Notes under the pieces: generated by a model | Told to the model about the DNA's origin: nothing | Seen by the model: only the letters and a program-made list of their open reading frames with translations | Databases searched by the model: none | Translations under genes and position numbers: made by a program | NCBI GenBank assembly: GCA_031263585.1 | Contig: JAISFN010000067.1 | Location: 1-39,987 of the forward strand | Origin: Prevotellaceae bacterium | GTDB lineage: Bacteria > Bacteroidota > Bacteroidia > Bacteroidales > UBA932 | DNA length: 39,987 nucleotides | Direction of reading: 5' to 3' | Part shown: positions 9,651 through 19,204 of the stretch, in pieces | Layout of the letters: each line of letters begins with the position of its first letter | How positions within the stretch are numbered: the first letter of the stretch is position 1

Positions 9651-11165
9651 TCATTGATGTTCTTTCCGTAGCAAATCGTTTACTGTTTTAACCGGATTGA
9701 AAGTGATTAAAGGAACTTCGACAAAAATAGTGTTCCAATCGCTCATAGCTCCGTTCCATAATCCGGGAAGTTCCTGTGCCTTTAAGTCTTTTCCGTCTTT
9801 ACTTTTCAGGCTTATAAAGCCTGTGGCAGGGTCGCGGTATTGCAATAAATCAAATTTTTCGCCTTTATAGTTCCGGATTCCACAAAGCAAATCGACTGGA
9901 TTAAAATACGTCGAGGTTTTCAGTATGGCATTTTGTTGTGGATTTTTTATGTCTATCTGCTGACTTTCAGCAATTTGAGGCGAAAGCGAACCGTCGGCAT
10001 CACGTGCTATAAACGGGCCTCCCCCGGGTTCGCCCTCGTTTTTAACCATACCGCACACACGTATAGGCCTGTTGAGTTTTGTGTATAAATAATCGTTTAA
10101 TTTATTCTTATCCAAATTTGCCGGAAACGTAATGCAAAATACATCGCGTAAAAATAGCCGTATCTCGTTTTGTTTATCGGCACTTAACATATTATTTTCC
10201 AAATCATTTAAATAAGCAAACACCATTTTCTGCTTTTCGACAAGTACGCCGGCCAGAATTTTTTTCCAGCGCACCGTCTCAGCCACATGTCTTTCGGGAA
10301 CAACATTATCGATGTTTTTAATAAAAACCATATCGGCATCCAAAGCGTTTAGGTTTTCGAGCAAAGCCCCATGCCCCGCCGGCCGAAAAAGCAACGAACC
10401 ATCGGCATTTCTGAAAGGCTCGTTGTTAACATTAACGGCAAGGGTATCGGTAGATTTTTTTTGTTCGGAAAAACTTATACCGTAACGCACATTGTATTGT
10501 TTTTCATAGTATTTATACACGTTGTCATATAATTCTTCAAACTTGCTATGATGCTCGGGAGATACTGTAAAATGCAAAGCGGCAGAATCATCCGCCATCT
10601 TACCGTACAAGGCGGCCTCCATTAAATGCTCCTCGAAAGCCGTACGGGCGCCATCGGCATAACGGTGAAAAGTCAACAATCCTTTTGGTAACGAACCGTA
10701 ATTTAAGCCATTATCACCCAGTAAGGCATGCAGTATAATGGCATAATCCGCCTCCTTGAGATTAGTGGTATCTATATGGTTTACAATGGTTTTTAATTCG
10801 TCGTAAAATGCAAAATCAGGGAGTAAAACAAAAAAATTCTTAACGGCTTGCATCAGTTTACTGCCCCAGTCAATAGTTTCGTTGTTGTCAAGCTTTTGTA
10901 TAGCCTCGTACAGCGTTTTGAACATGCGGGTTGCAGCGCCCGATGCCGGTACAAATTTAATTCGGCTGCCTGTCCACTGCTCATATTGATGTATATAATG
11001 CTCCTGTTGCCGCTCGTTCAAGCGAGTAATTCCTTTTCCGGGAGTTGCCGAAGCTGTAATACCCAGGTAGGGAAATCCTCTCTTAAAATTCTCAATTTGC
11101 TTTTCAACATCAACCACTTCAATACCCTGCACGGCAAATTGTGCCAAATCTTTTTCAATAAACAT
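9651..11165 (-). CDS. DUF4301 family protein
   Basis: 504 aa, apparently soluble with no signal peptide. Recognisable stretches include FVPASGAATRMFK, FRPAGHGALLENLN, MVFIKNIDNVVP and EGEPGGGPFIARD. These resemble the layout of sugar-nucleotide or pyrophosphorylase-like folds (SGxxTRMF near the N-terminus and a GHGAL motif). The family has no established function that I know of. It is transcribed alone, convergent with cdaA, with no strong terminator seen between them. The family call rests on overall recognition rather than on a catalytic motif. Confidence 0.8.
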   Translation of the reverse strand: MFIEKDLAQFAVQGIEVVDVEKQIENFKRGFPYLGITASATPGKGITRLNERQQEHYIHQYEQWTGSRIKFVPASGAATRMFKTLYEAIQKLDNNETIDWGSKLMQAVKNFFVLLPDFAFYDELKTIVNHIDTTNLKEADYAIILHALLGDNGLNYGSLPKGLLTFHRYADGARTAFEEHLMEAALYGKMADDSAALHFTVSPEHHSKFEELYDNVYKYYEKQYNVRYGISFSEQKKSTDTLAVNVNNEPFRNADGSLLFRPAGHGALLENLNALDADMVFIKNIDNVVPERHVAETVRWKKILAGVLVEKQKMVFAYLNDLENNMLSADKQNEIRLFLRDVFCITFPANLDKNKLNDYLYTKLNRPIRVCGMVKNEGEPGGGPFIARDADGSLSPQIAESQQIDIKNPQQNAILKTSTYFNPVDLLCGIRNYKGEKFDLLQYRDPATGFISLKSKDGKDLKAQELPGLWNGAMSDWNTIFVEVPLITFNPVKTVNDLLRKEHQ

Positions 11166-11415
11166 AAATCCTTTATTTTAATAGACATTATATTCAATAA
11201 GATTTTAAATTAGTGATTATGAGTAAATTAAAATTAGCATTTTTAAAATTTACTGAAAATAAGCGAAATACAAACCGACATATATTGTAAGTTACTGATA
11301 ATAAAACATAATAACTTTTTATTGAATATAAACTTTAATGTATTCGCTACAAATATAATAAAATACATCGTTTATCTGATATTTTATTCAAAACCCTGAA
11401 AAAATTATAATCAAA

Positions 11416-11652
11416 ATGCCGATAAAGAAGCTGTATGGTAAACAATTATCTGATATTCAGAATAAAGAAAACAATAAAATTTCCGATTTCCGTATTTTTG
11501 TTGAACATGCCATTGGTGCGTCAAAAAATGTCGTACTTGTCAAAGAGCGTTTTAGATGCCGAAAATTCGATTTGATGATTCAGTCATGCTTAGCGCTTCA
11601 AAAGCGGGCGCCTCGCCTGCGTAGTCTAGACCTTTCCTTTTTCTGCATATAA
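11416..11652 (+). pseudogene. C-terminal remnant of an IS5-type transposase
   Basis: The 78-codon ORF contains KKLYGKQLSDIQNKENNKIS followed by FRIFVEHAIGASK and VLVKERFRCRKF. This is the conserved end of the DDE domain of IS5-like transposases (typically R-V-VEHAIG--K and the catalytic Glu in VEH). The upstream catalytic Asp regions are absent, and the sequence after RCRKF becomes unrelated. No intact terminal repeats were identified. It is a dead fragment just upstream of the flavodiiron gene. Confidence 0.65.
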
Positions 11653-11841
11653 AGAATTGGAAGAAGGACTTTCAATCGGCGCCCGATCGGACGGCGTTCC
11701 CTACGGAGTAAAAGCCGAGCCTTGAAAAGCCGAATAGCGTCAGCCGGTCTTTAGCCGCCATATTATTTTATTAAGACAAATTTAAACAGACTCTGAGGAT
11801 AATGTCTAATAAAAGAATAAGTTTTAGAGGCATTTTTTTAT

Positions 11842-11849
11842 TAATTTTG
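11842..11849 (+). promoter_or_regulatory. Putative -7 box for the flavodiiron gene
   Basis: TAATTTTG fits TAnnTTTG and is 38 bp before the ATG at 11887. The -33 region has no clear TTG, so the site rests on the -7 match alone. Confidence 0.35.
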
Positions 11850-11886
11850 CAGCATTAAATAAAAATATTTTCATTATTAATCTGTT

Positions 11887-13083
11887 ATGTTCACAAGAAT
11901 TAATATTACCGGTAAAGTATACTGGATTGGCGTTAACGACCGTAAGAAACATTTGTTTGAGAATATATGGCCTCTGCCTGACGGCGTAGCCTATAATTCA
12001 TATATTATTGTTGATGAAAAAACAGCGATAGTAGATACCATCGAGTCGTTTGGCGCAGGAACAAGCTATTTACACCGGATCGAACAACACCTTGAAGGCC
12101 GTCCACTAAATTATCTTATTATCAACCATATGGAACTTGACCATTCGGGCGAAGTAAAGACCATAATTGAAAAATACCCTGATGTGAAAATAATTGGTAA
12201 CAGTACCACTTTCAAAATATTGGCGGCATATTTCGGAATTACTGAAAATTTGCTCAATACTTCCGAAATTGGGGATACGCTTGATTTAGGGTATCACAAA
12301 CTTAAATTTGTAATGACGCCCTGGATACACTGGCCCGAAACCATGATGACATACGATACCACTGATAATATACTGTTTTCGGCCGATGCATTCGGTTCGT
12401 TCGGCACGCTTGACGGCGGTATTTTTGACGACGAAATAAATTTTGAAGCATATTATGAAGACAATATGCGCCGCTATTTTTCGAACATTGTCGGGAAATA
12501 TTGTAACATGACACAAAAGGCTCTTAAAAAGCTTGACGGCGTACCTGTAAACTATATCTGCTCGACACACGGCCCCGTATGGCGCAAAAATCCTGAAAAA
12601 GTAATCGAATTGTACGACAAATGGAGCTGTTACGAGGCTGAAAGCGGTGTAGCTATTATGTATGCGTCGATGTATGGGAATACCGAGGCGATGGCCGATT
12701 ATATCGCCCGCCGTATTGCCGAAGAAGGTATAAAAGAAATACGGATTTTTGATGTGTCAAAAACGCATATATCTTATTTAATAAGCGAGATATGGAAATA
12801 TAAAGCCGTAATCTTGGGCAGTTGCGCCTATAATGGTGAAATGTATCCGCTTATGGAACAATTCTGCCGCGAGATGGAGCACATGAGCGTAAAAAATAAA
12901 TTATTGGGCTTATTCGGTTCATACAGTTGGAGCGGCGGCGGAGTAAAAAATCTACTGAAATTTGCCGAAAATATAGGGTGGGAGCAAGTAGCCGATGCCA
13001 TTGAAGTTTACGGCATACCTACCGACGAAAAATATACTCAATGCGATGCCCTGGCTAAAGCTATGGCCGGTAAATTGAAGTAA
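11887..13083 (+). CDS. Flavodiiron protein (A-type flavoprotein, O2/NO reductase)
   Basis: 398 aa. The metallo-beta-lactamase-like domain carries the diiron ligands H81, E83, D85 and H86 in NHMELDHSGE, later His/Asp ligands in the MTPWIHWPETM and FSADAFGSFG regions, and CSTHGPVW. The C-terminal flavodoxin domain has the FMN loop YASMYGNTEAMA and LLGLFGSYSWSGGG. Such proteins reduce O2 to water or NO to N2O in anaerobes and protect oxygen-sensitive enzymes, which suits the radical enzymes KamA and KamDE elsewhere in this window. There is no rubredoxin fusion. It is a single gene. Confidence 0.95.
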   Translation: MFTRINITGKVYWIGVNDRKKHLFENIWPLPDGVAYNSYIIVDEKTAIVDTIESFGAGTSYLHRIEQHLEGRPLNYLIINHMELDHSGEVKTIIEKYPDVKIIGNSTTFKILAAYFGITENLLNTSEIGDTLDLGYHKLKFVMTPWIHWPETMMTYDTTDNILFSADAFGSFGTLDGGIFDDEINFEAYYEDNMRRYFSNIVGKYCNMTQKALKKLDGVPVNYICSTHGPVWRKNPEKVIELYDKWSCYEAESGVAIMYASMYGNTEAMADYIARRIAEEGIKEIRIFDVSKTHISYLISEIWKYKAVILGSCAYNGEMYPLMEQFCREMEHMSVKNKLLGLFGSYSWSGGGVKNLLKFAENIGWEQVADAIEVYGIPTDEKYTQCDALAKAMAGKLK

Positions 13084-13657
13084 TTAAGAAATTAAAAGAT
13101 ATCAAAAAGATGTCGGCTTTCCCGTAGAGCAAACACATGAAAAAACAATCAAACATCAAATTGGATTAGCCGCGGCAAGCTCGCAAAGCTCGCTTGTTTC
13201 GGGCTTTGCCTTCGCAATGATGCACTAAAAAAATTACGGCATTGCGAAGTATTTATTTGTTTTTCAAACTAATAAAAATAGGCATGATGCGTATATGCCG
13301 GTTGCTGTTTTTAGGTAAAAGATGGTAATTATTGAAAAACTAAAAAAGAGGCGGAAAATTGGGATTACTAAAGAGCGATAAAAATATACGGGGCATATCC
13401 TCCTTTTGTAGAGCAAGGTTCGATGAACGATAAATTGAGTCAACTATGTCAACTCGGGAGCAAAGATTTATCCGGAGCGTAAGATGATTAATTTAAAAAT
13501 TTTACAACTATTACATTCTCCATCGCTTGATTAGAAAATAAGCAAAAGCTAATATCTAAACTACCTCCTGTGTAAATTAAATCATTGCTTAATTAATCAT
13601 TAAACATCTTAAAATTAAAAAAATCATTGATCAATGATGTCCTATTTTACAATATGA
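13084..13657. other. Intergenic region with a perfect 9-bp inverted repeat
   Basis: No credible gene. TTCGCAATG (13211-13219) and CATTGCGAA (13240-13248) form a hairpin with a 20-base loop. Just upstream, near 13185, is a GC-richer patch containing AAGCTCGCAAAGCTCGCTT. Similar AAGCTTGC-type patches occur at about 34746 and 39147. This looks like the remains of intergenic palindromic repeats; it may also end the flavodiiron transcript. Confidence 0.45.
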
Positions 13658-14380
13658 TTAATCTAAATATGAACTTCTTTCTTCGGCCAGCACATCATCC
13701 GAGTTAAATCTGAAGCCCAGACGTTTACCTGTTTTTACCTTGGCGTTTTCAATTTTTGTGGTCATTTGTGCTACCGAAGCTATTTTTACCATATCATAAG
13801 GCGGCACAAGCAAATCGAATTCAATGGCATATAAAATGGCTTTTTCAATTATCTGCTTCAAGCAATTTTTATCGACCACCTGCTCCCCGAAGCTGTTGAT
13901 AAAAGACATCTGCCGCTTTCCTTCAGCAAAATAATGATTCTCACGGTTAACAAAAATACGCCCGATAAGGTAACCTAAGTCTTCCATACGATTATAGCGA
14001 AACGAATCGGCCAGGAAGTTATAAATACTTATAATTCCACAATATGAATTAAGTTTATCCTTTTGTACATACGATGTTTGCCATACCATATGATCCCTGT
14101 CGAACTCAAAAATATTCGAATGCATACTGAATATCAATATATCTTCGGCAACTTTTACTTCGGCTTCATATTTGCCCCGGTCACGATATTCAAGCCTAAC
14201 CCGACGGTCATCTACCGTCAACAGATCATTAATATCATTTGTAAGTTCGTGCAATATCTCTTTCAACAATGTAAACACATCGAAAGTATTGTCGTGTACT
14301 TTTTGTTTTACATTCGATTTTTCATGAAGCATTTTCAAAATTTCATGTCGAGTATCACTCATTTTCGGTTCATCTTCCAT
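13658..14380 (-). CDS. Conserved unknown protein
   Basis: 240 aa, no signal peptide and no membrane segment. I do not recognise a domain with a known activity. The sequence is a balanced, well-folded-looking alpha/beta protein: an N-terminal amphipathic helical part (HEILKMLHEKSNVKQKV), a middle with SMHSNIFEFDRDHMVWQTSY, and a C-terminal helical half ending in a basic stretch (KTGKRLGFRF) and an acidic tail. A second possible start is at codon 7 (MSDTRHE, 14362). It is divergent from nothing close by and is separated from proS by about 140 bp, in the same direction, so it may be read after proS. Confidence 0.75.
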   Translation of the reverse strand: MEDEPKMSDTRHEILKMLHEKSNVKQKVHDNTFDVFTLLKEILHELTNDINDLLTVDDRRVRLEYRDRGKYEAEVKVAEDILIFSMHSNIFEFDRDHMVWQTSYVQKDKLNSYCGIISIYNFLADSFRYNRMEDLGYLIGRIFVNRENHYFAEGKRQMSFINSFGEQVVDKNCLKQIIEKAILYAIEFDLLVPPYDMVKIASVAQMTTKIENAKVKTGKRLGFRFNSDDVLAEERSSYLD

Positions 14381-14517
14381 ATAATTTTATTAACAATTAA
14401 TCATTTATTGATTCAAATTTTCTTAAGTAAGAGAAATAAATTATTATCCTATCTATAAAATGCTTATTGCGTAATAACTAAAACAATACTCAATCAACAA
14501 TAATCAATTTACGACAC

Positions 14518-15990
14518 TTAATATGCCCTGGCAAATACCACCCGTTGTTTGGATGGTTTCCCGGTAACCATGCATTTACCCGCTTCCATATCACCTTCCA
14601 GCGGTATACAACGAATAGTTGCTTTAGTTTCCTCCTTAATTAAAGCTTCGGTTTCGAGAGTACCGTCCCAATGAGCTAAAATAAAACCGCCTTTTTCTAT
14701 CTGCATTTTAAAATCGTCATAAGTATCAACTATATAACTATTATCATCTCTGAATTTTAAAGCTTTCTGATATATATTCAGTTGAATTTCGTCCAGTAAT
14801 TTTTCAACATAATCGGCAATATCAGTTTGTGGCAGAACTTGTTTTTCCAAAGTGTCACGGCGGGCAACTTCTATAGTTCCGTTCTGTAAATCGCGAGGCC
14901 CCAAAGCTAAGCGAACGGGTATACCTTTCAATTCGTGCTCGGCAAACTTAAAGCCTGAACGAAGATTATCACGATCGTCTATTTTTACCGTAATTCCCCG
15001 CTTTTGTATCTCCTGCTTAATAAATCCGCACTTCTCAAGCATCGCCTTCAGTTCCTCTTCCCCTTTAAAAATAGGCACAATAACTACCTGTACAGGCGCT
15101 ATTTTAGGAGGCAACACCAAACCATTGTTATCCGAGTGCGCCATTATCAGCGCCCCCATCAACCGGGTTGAAACGCCCCACGATGTAGCCCATACATACT
15201 CCAATTTCCCTTCTTTTGTAGTAAATTGAACATCGAATGCCCTAGCAAAATTCTGCCCGAGAAAATGCGACGTTCCAACCTGCAACGCTTTACCATCCTG
15301 CATTAAGCCCTCGATACAGTATGTATCAAGCGCCCCTGCAAAACGTTCGCTCTCGGTTTTCAGCCCTACCAATACCGGAATTCCCAACCAATTTTTTGCA
15401 AAATCTTCGTATATATGAATAATACGCATAGTTTCTTCAACTGCCTCCCCGCGCGTAGCGTGCGCAGTGTGTCCCTCTTGCCAAAGAAATTCGGCTGTAC
15501 GTAAAAATAAACGGGTACGCATTTCCCAGCGTACAACATTAGCCCATTGGTTACATAAAATGGGTAAGTCGCGATAAGATTGTATCCAATTTTTATACGT
15601 ATTCCATATAATGGTTTCCGATGTAGGACGCACAATTAATTCTTCTTCCAGCTTAGCGTCCGGATCAACTTCAATACCCTTACCATCAGATGAATTACGA
15701 AGGCGATAATGAGTTACAACAGCACATTCCTTAGCAAATCCTTCAACATGAGCGGCTTCTTTCGAAAAAAAAGATTTAGGAATAAACAGCGGAAAGTAAG
15801 CGTTTACATGCCCTGTATCCTTAAACATCTTATCCAATGTGTGCTGCATTTTTTCCCAAATGGCATATCCATAAGGTTTAATAACCATACAACCCCGAAC
15901 TGCCGAATTCTCGGCAAGGTCGGCTTTTATAACCAAATTATTGTACCATAGCGAATAATTATCTTCTCTATTTGTAACTTCTTTAGCCAT
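14518..15990 (-). CDS. proS: Prolyl-tRNA synthetase, archaeal/eukaryal type
   Basis: 490 aa, the size of the ProS type 3 group that lacks the large YbaK-like editing insertion. It charges tRNA-Pro in the cytoplasm. Class II features are visible: [33 protein letters not shown] with motif 2, [16 protein letters not shown], and motif 3 in [21 protein letters not shown]. The anticodon-binding domain follows ([10 protein letters not shown] onward), then the extra C-terminal domain ending in VVFARAY with a terminal Tyr, typical of this type. It is a housekeeping gene with a normal length and start. Confidence 0.97.
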   Translation of the reverse strand: MAKEVTNREDNYSLWYNNLVIKADLAENSAVRGCMVIKPYGYAIWEKMQHTLDKMFKDTGHVNAYFPLFIPKSFFSKEAAHVEGFAKECAVVTHYRLRNSSDGKGIEVDPDAKLEEELIVRPTSETIIWNTYKNWIQSYRDLPILCNQWANVVRWEMRTRLFLRTAEFLWQEGHTAHATRGEAVEETMRIIHIYEDFAKNWLGIPVLVGLKTESERFAGALDTYCIEGLMQDGKALQVGTSHFLGQNFARAFDVQFTTKEGKLEYVWATSWGVSTRLMGALIMAHSDNNGLVLPPKIAPVQVVIVPIFKGEEELKAMLEKCGFIKQEIQKRGITVKIDDRDNLRSGFKFAEHELKGIPVRLALGPRDLQNGTIEVARRDTLEKQVLPQTDIADYVEKLLDEIQLNIYQKALKFRDDNSYIVDTYDDFKMQIEKGGFILAHWDGTLETEALIKEETKATIRCIPLEGDMEAGKCMVTGKPSKQRVVFARAY

Positions 15991-16041
15991 TAATCCTAAC
16001 TATTTTTTAATGAGTTCTATATCTATATAAATTATAAATCG

Positions 16042-16049
16042 TATATTTG
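16042..16049 (+). promoter_or_regulatory. Putative -7 box for the lipoprotein-porin pair
   Basis: TATATTTG is an exact TAnnTTTG match about 113 bp before the ATG at 16163. No good TTG at the -33 position was found, so it is weakly supported. Confidence 0.3.
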
Positions 16050-16162
16050 TTTGTGACATGAGTAAGCAATAGAGTTATTTTGGTATAATATTTGTTACTA
16101 CATGACAAAATGAGAGTGCAAAATAAGAAAATAAATTGATAACTATCAAAAACTATATAACC

Positions 16163-17569
16163 ATGAAAAGTAAATTATTTATAGTATTAAGTGCAATAGC
16201 CTTTGTTATAAGCAGTTGCTCTACAAGTAACAGAACGGCGTCATCTGATGATATATATTTTGACTCTAGGGAAGTAAAAGAAAAATTGGCGACAGTCGAT
16301 CCTGAAACAGACCGGTTACGTGCAAAAACCCAAGAGGCAATAAACCAAAATGAGTACGCAAAAAAACGTGTTTATGTAACTACTGATACTGTGTATCTAG
16401 AAAATGAAGACTATGATGCCCAATATTATAGTAACAATAACAATATTCAGGAAACTTATTACGACGATGGTAATTATGATTCGTACGAACGTAAATTGAG
16501 AATGTTCGACGACCCGACATATACCATTAACATTAACTATAATGTTGACCCCTACTCTTATTACGCAAATTACTATACCCCATCGTGGAGATGGAACTGG
16601 GGATGGTCAAGTTACTGGAACTGGAACTGGGGTTTAAGCTGGAATTGGGGATGGGGAAACTCATGGTATTATCCATCGTACTATTACGGAGGCTGGTATT
16701 ATCCGTCGCATTATTACGGATGGCACGGTTACTACCCTTACTATAATAATCATTATTATCATAACCATTACTATCCTTCTTACTACTCATATAGTTATGG
16801 TCGCCGTGGCGCAGGTATCGGGCAATCGTACTACAGCAGTTCAAGCAGTCGTTACAACTCTAACAGAATGGCTCCGGTATCGTCAACATCAAGCCGTGTA
16901 TCGTCATCACGGAATCAATATAACAGCAGCAAGGTATCACGTGTCGACAGGCCGAATGGTTCAAGTGCATCAAGCAGCAGCTATCGCCGCAGCGCTCCTG
17001 TTTCGAATACTAATAATAGCGGTAACGTAAGTGGCAACAACCGGCGTCCCAGCTCGTCTACAGGCAATGTATCCTCAACAAATAGGAGGGATAATAACAG
17101 TTCTTCTGTAAATAATAATTCAAGCTATCGCCGTCCCAGTTCGTCGTCAACAACTACTACAAGAGATGCTAACGTATCTTCATCAAGAAATAACAGCGGC
17201 AGCACACCGTCATACAGTCGGCCAAGCAGTCGGCCGTCATACAACAGCGGTTCATCAAGCAGTAGTTCGTCAAACTCAGGAAACAACTCATCAAGTTATA
17301 GAAGAAGTAGTTCATCAAGTAGTCCCTCTTATAGCACGCCAAGTTCGTCAAGCTACAGGGGAACCAGTTCAAGCAGTTATTCGTCGCCAAGCAGCAGCCG
17401 CAGTTCAAGCAGTTACTCGTCGCCAAGCAGCAGCAGCCGCAGTTCAAGCAGCTATTCGTCGCCAAGCAGCAGCAGCCGCAGTTCAAGTAGTTATTCTTCC
17501 CCAAGCAGCAGTTCTTCGTCTCGCAGTAGCGGAACCAGCTCTTCATCAAGTAGTAGCAGACGCCGTTAA
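16163..17569 (+). CDS. Aromatic- and serine-rich low-complexity lipoprotein
   Basis: 468 aa from the ATG at 16163, chosen over an ATG nine codons upstream because it gives a clean lipoprotein signal (MKSKLFIVLSAIAFVISSC, lipid Cys 19). The mature protein has an ordinary linker with a conserved-looking acidic/Tyr region, then about 75 residues extremely rich in Trp, Tyr, Asn and His (WNWGWSS, WNWNWGLSWNWGWG, YYPSYYYGGWYYPSHYYG). A tail of about 250 residues is dominated by Ser, Asn and Arg and includes near-identical 12-13 residue repeats of the type YSSPSSSSRSSSS. No catalytic domain was seen. It is followed after 59 bp by an outer-membrane porin. A surface or structural role is only inferred from composition. 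Confidence 0.8.
   Translation: MKSKLFIVLSAIAFVISSCSTSNRTASSDDIYFDSREVKEKLATVDPETDRLRAKTQEAINQNEYAKKRVYVTTDTVYLENEDYDAQYYSNNNNIQETYYDDGNYDSYERKLRMFDDPTYTININYNVDPYSYYANYYTPSWRWNWGWSSYWNWNWGLSWNWGWGNSWYYPSYYYGGWYYPSHYYGWHGYYPYYNNHYYHNHYYPSYYSYSYGRRGAGIGQSYYSSSSSRYNSNRMAPVSSTSSRVSSSRNQYNSSKVSRVDRPNGSSASSSSYRRSAPVSNTNNSGNVSGNNRRPSSSTGNVSSTNRRDNNSSSVNNNSSYRRPSSSSTTTTRDANVSSSRNNSGSTPSYSRPSSRPSYNSGSSSSSSSNSGNNSSSYRRSSSSSSPSYSTPSSSSYRGTSSSSYSSPSSSRSSSSYSSPSSSSRSSSSYSSPSSSSRSSSSYSSPSSSSSSRSSGTSSSSSSSRRR
17378..17510 (+). repeat. In-frame 36-39 bp tandem repeat in the Ser-rich tail
   Basis: About three and a half copies of a unit encoding YSSPSSSSRSSSS. The first copy is 36 bp, lacking one AGC, and the next are 39 bp. 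Copies differ by AGC-triplet number and a few silent changes, as expected from recent slippage or unequal exchange that preserves frame. Confidence 0.85.
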
Positions 17570-17628
17570 GCTTGCCGGGTATTGTATAGGATAAGAAGTG
17601 ATAACTGAGAACCTTAAAAGATAAAAAA

Positions 17629-19131
17629 ATGAAAAGATATATAATTTTATTTGCAGTAACATTATTGTTTTCGGGAAGTGTTTTTTCGCAAACTTACTTG
17701 GATGCATTACGTTTCTCGCAACAAGATTTCGAAGGTACCGCCCGTTTTACATCAATGGGTGGCGCCTTCGGGGCTTTAGGTGGAGACTTTACTTCATTAA
17801 GTCTTAATCCGGCGGGTATCGGTGTTTACCGGAGTTCCGAGTTAACAATTACTCCTACGTTATCCCACAATAAAGTAAAGTCCGAGTATATGAATGTAAA
17901 TACCGATGACAGCCATACGCGTTTTAGTTTATCGAATATTGGATATGTCGGGACTTTTATGACAGGAAAAGAAAATGGACTGGTTAGTATTAATTTCGGA
18001 GTAGGTTATAATAAAGCCATGAGCTATTATCGAAATACAGCCATGCGTGGAGGTAATTCCGAATCGAGTATAATGGACCATCTGGCGAGCAAAGCAAATT
18101 CCGATTTAGAGTATTTTAATCCTGATGATTTTGAGGCCGACAATGCTTTTTATCACTTCTCCCCGGGAGATTGGGATGTAGTAATGGCTTATGGTACAAA
18201 TATCATTGAATGGAATAAATTTAACGATGGCATGTACGATCCTCATTTGGAAGTATCAGATAATGGCGTTTACGATAAAGTAAGACAGCTGCGTTACACA
18301 ACTCAATCGGGTACAAACGGTGAATATGTTTTCAGTTTCGGAGGCAATATCTCCAATAAATTTTACTTCGGCGCTACTTTCGGCCTACAGGACCTTTTTT
18401 ATGAAAATACAGTAGAATACGCCGAAACAGCTGTATCGGGCAATATATCCAATTTCGATAATTTCAGCTATCGCGAGTATTTCCACACTTCGGGAACGGG
18501 GTACAATATCAAATTAGGTGTCATTTACCGCCCTATCAGCGAAATACGTATTGGAGCAGCAATACATACACCTACCTATTTCTATTTAACCGATGAATAT
18601 TGGGCGCGAATGAATTCCCGAATCGGATCACAGAATTATGAAAAGAGGCCGTCAGACCCGAACCTTTTTGATTACCGGATTAATACGCCTTTGCGCCTAA
18701 TAGGTTCATTTGCTTATACTTTTGGAAAGGTAGGTTTACTGAGTGTTGATTACGAATACATCAACTACTCGGGTGTGCGGATGAATAATCGCAATGGAGA
18801 TCGGCGCGTATTTGACGGCGAAAATGATATTATTAAGGAATATTTACGAGGGACATCAAATGTACGTGTAGGCGGCGAAGCATGGCTTAGCAATAATTTT
18901 GTTTTGCGTGCCGGTTTTATGTATAACGAAAGCGCGGATAAAGAATATGATATGAAGAAGTTCACATATTCTGTCGGTTTAGGTTATAAATACAATAACT
19001 TTTTTGCCGACTTTGCTTATGCAATCACTTCCACTAAAGATTATTACAGTCCGTATTCCACTGCTCCGCTTATGGTAACGGAAAAAGATCTCCGAAACAG
19101 GTTTATGTTAACATTCGGTTTCAGGTTTTAA
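17629..19131 (+). CDS. Outer-membrane protein transport protein, OmpP1/FadL-like
   Basis: 500 aa. The signal peptide (MKRYIILFAVTLLFSGSVFS, cleavage before QTY) is followed by ALRFSQQDFEGTARFTSMGG, AFGALGGDFTSLSLNPAG and IGVYRSSELTITP. This is the plug and first strands typical of FadL/OmpP1-like beta-barrels in Bacteroidota (SMGGA...NPAG). Alternating aromatic strands continue to the C-terminus, which ends LRNRFMLTFGFRF with a terminal Phe as expected for BamA-dependent insertion. It is likely an outer-membrane channel for a hydrophobic solute; the substrate is unknown. It follows the aromatic/Ser-rich lipoprotein by 59 bp, so both are likely on one transcript that ends at the hairpin at 19157. 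Confidence 0.88.
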   Translation: MKRYIILFAVTLLFSGSVFSQTYLDALRFSQQDFEGTARFTSMGGAFGALGGDFTSLSLNPAGIGVYRSSELTITPTLSHNKVKSEYMNVNTDDSHTRFSLSNIGYVGTFMTGKENGLVSINFGVGYNKAMSYYRNTAMRGGNSESSIMDHLASKANSDLEYFNPDDFEADNAFYHFSPGDWDVVMAYGTNIIEWNKFNDGMYDPHLEVSDNGVYDKVRQLRYTTQSGTNGEYVFSFGGNISNKFYFGATFGLQDLFYENTVEYAETAVSGNISNFDNFSYREYFHTSGTGYNIKLGVIYRPISEIRIGAAIHTPTYFYLTDEYWARMNSRIGSQNYEKRPSDPNLFDYRINTPLRLIGSFAYTFGKVGLLSVDYEYINYSGVRMNNRNGDRRVFDGENDIIKEYLRGTSNVRVGGEAWLSNNFVLRAGFMYNESADKEYDMKKFTYSVGLGYKYNNFFADFAYAITSTKDYYSPYSTAPLMVTEKDLRNRFMLTFGFRF

Positions 19132-19156
19132 ATCTGTTACCCCCTAGAAAACATAA

Positions 19157-19178
19157 AAAGACTGCAAAAGCAGTCTTT
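19157..19178. terminator. Bidirectional intrinsic terminator
   Basis: AAAGACTGC (19157-19165), AAAA loop, GCAGTCTTT (19170-19178), followed by CTTATTTT. A perfect 9-bp stem between the convergent porin gene (+) and the acidic-tailed protein gene (-); A/T runs on both sides allow it to serve both. Confidence 0.85.
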
Positions 19179-19204
19179 CTTATTTTCAATCAATAACTAA
19201 AATC

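Noticed and set aside
11653-11886. Possible complete IS5 element around the transposase fragment
   Set aside because: No matching inverted ends or upstream transposase domains could be found, so only the C-terminal fragment is supported.
17166-17594. Long open frames in two other frames over the Ser-rich tail (142 codons plus, 126 codons minus)
   Set aside because: They arise because AGC/TCA-type repeats lack stops in alternate frames; their translations are monotonous (Ala/Val/Gln or Cys/Leu/Asn) and the lipoprotein frame has the signal peptide.
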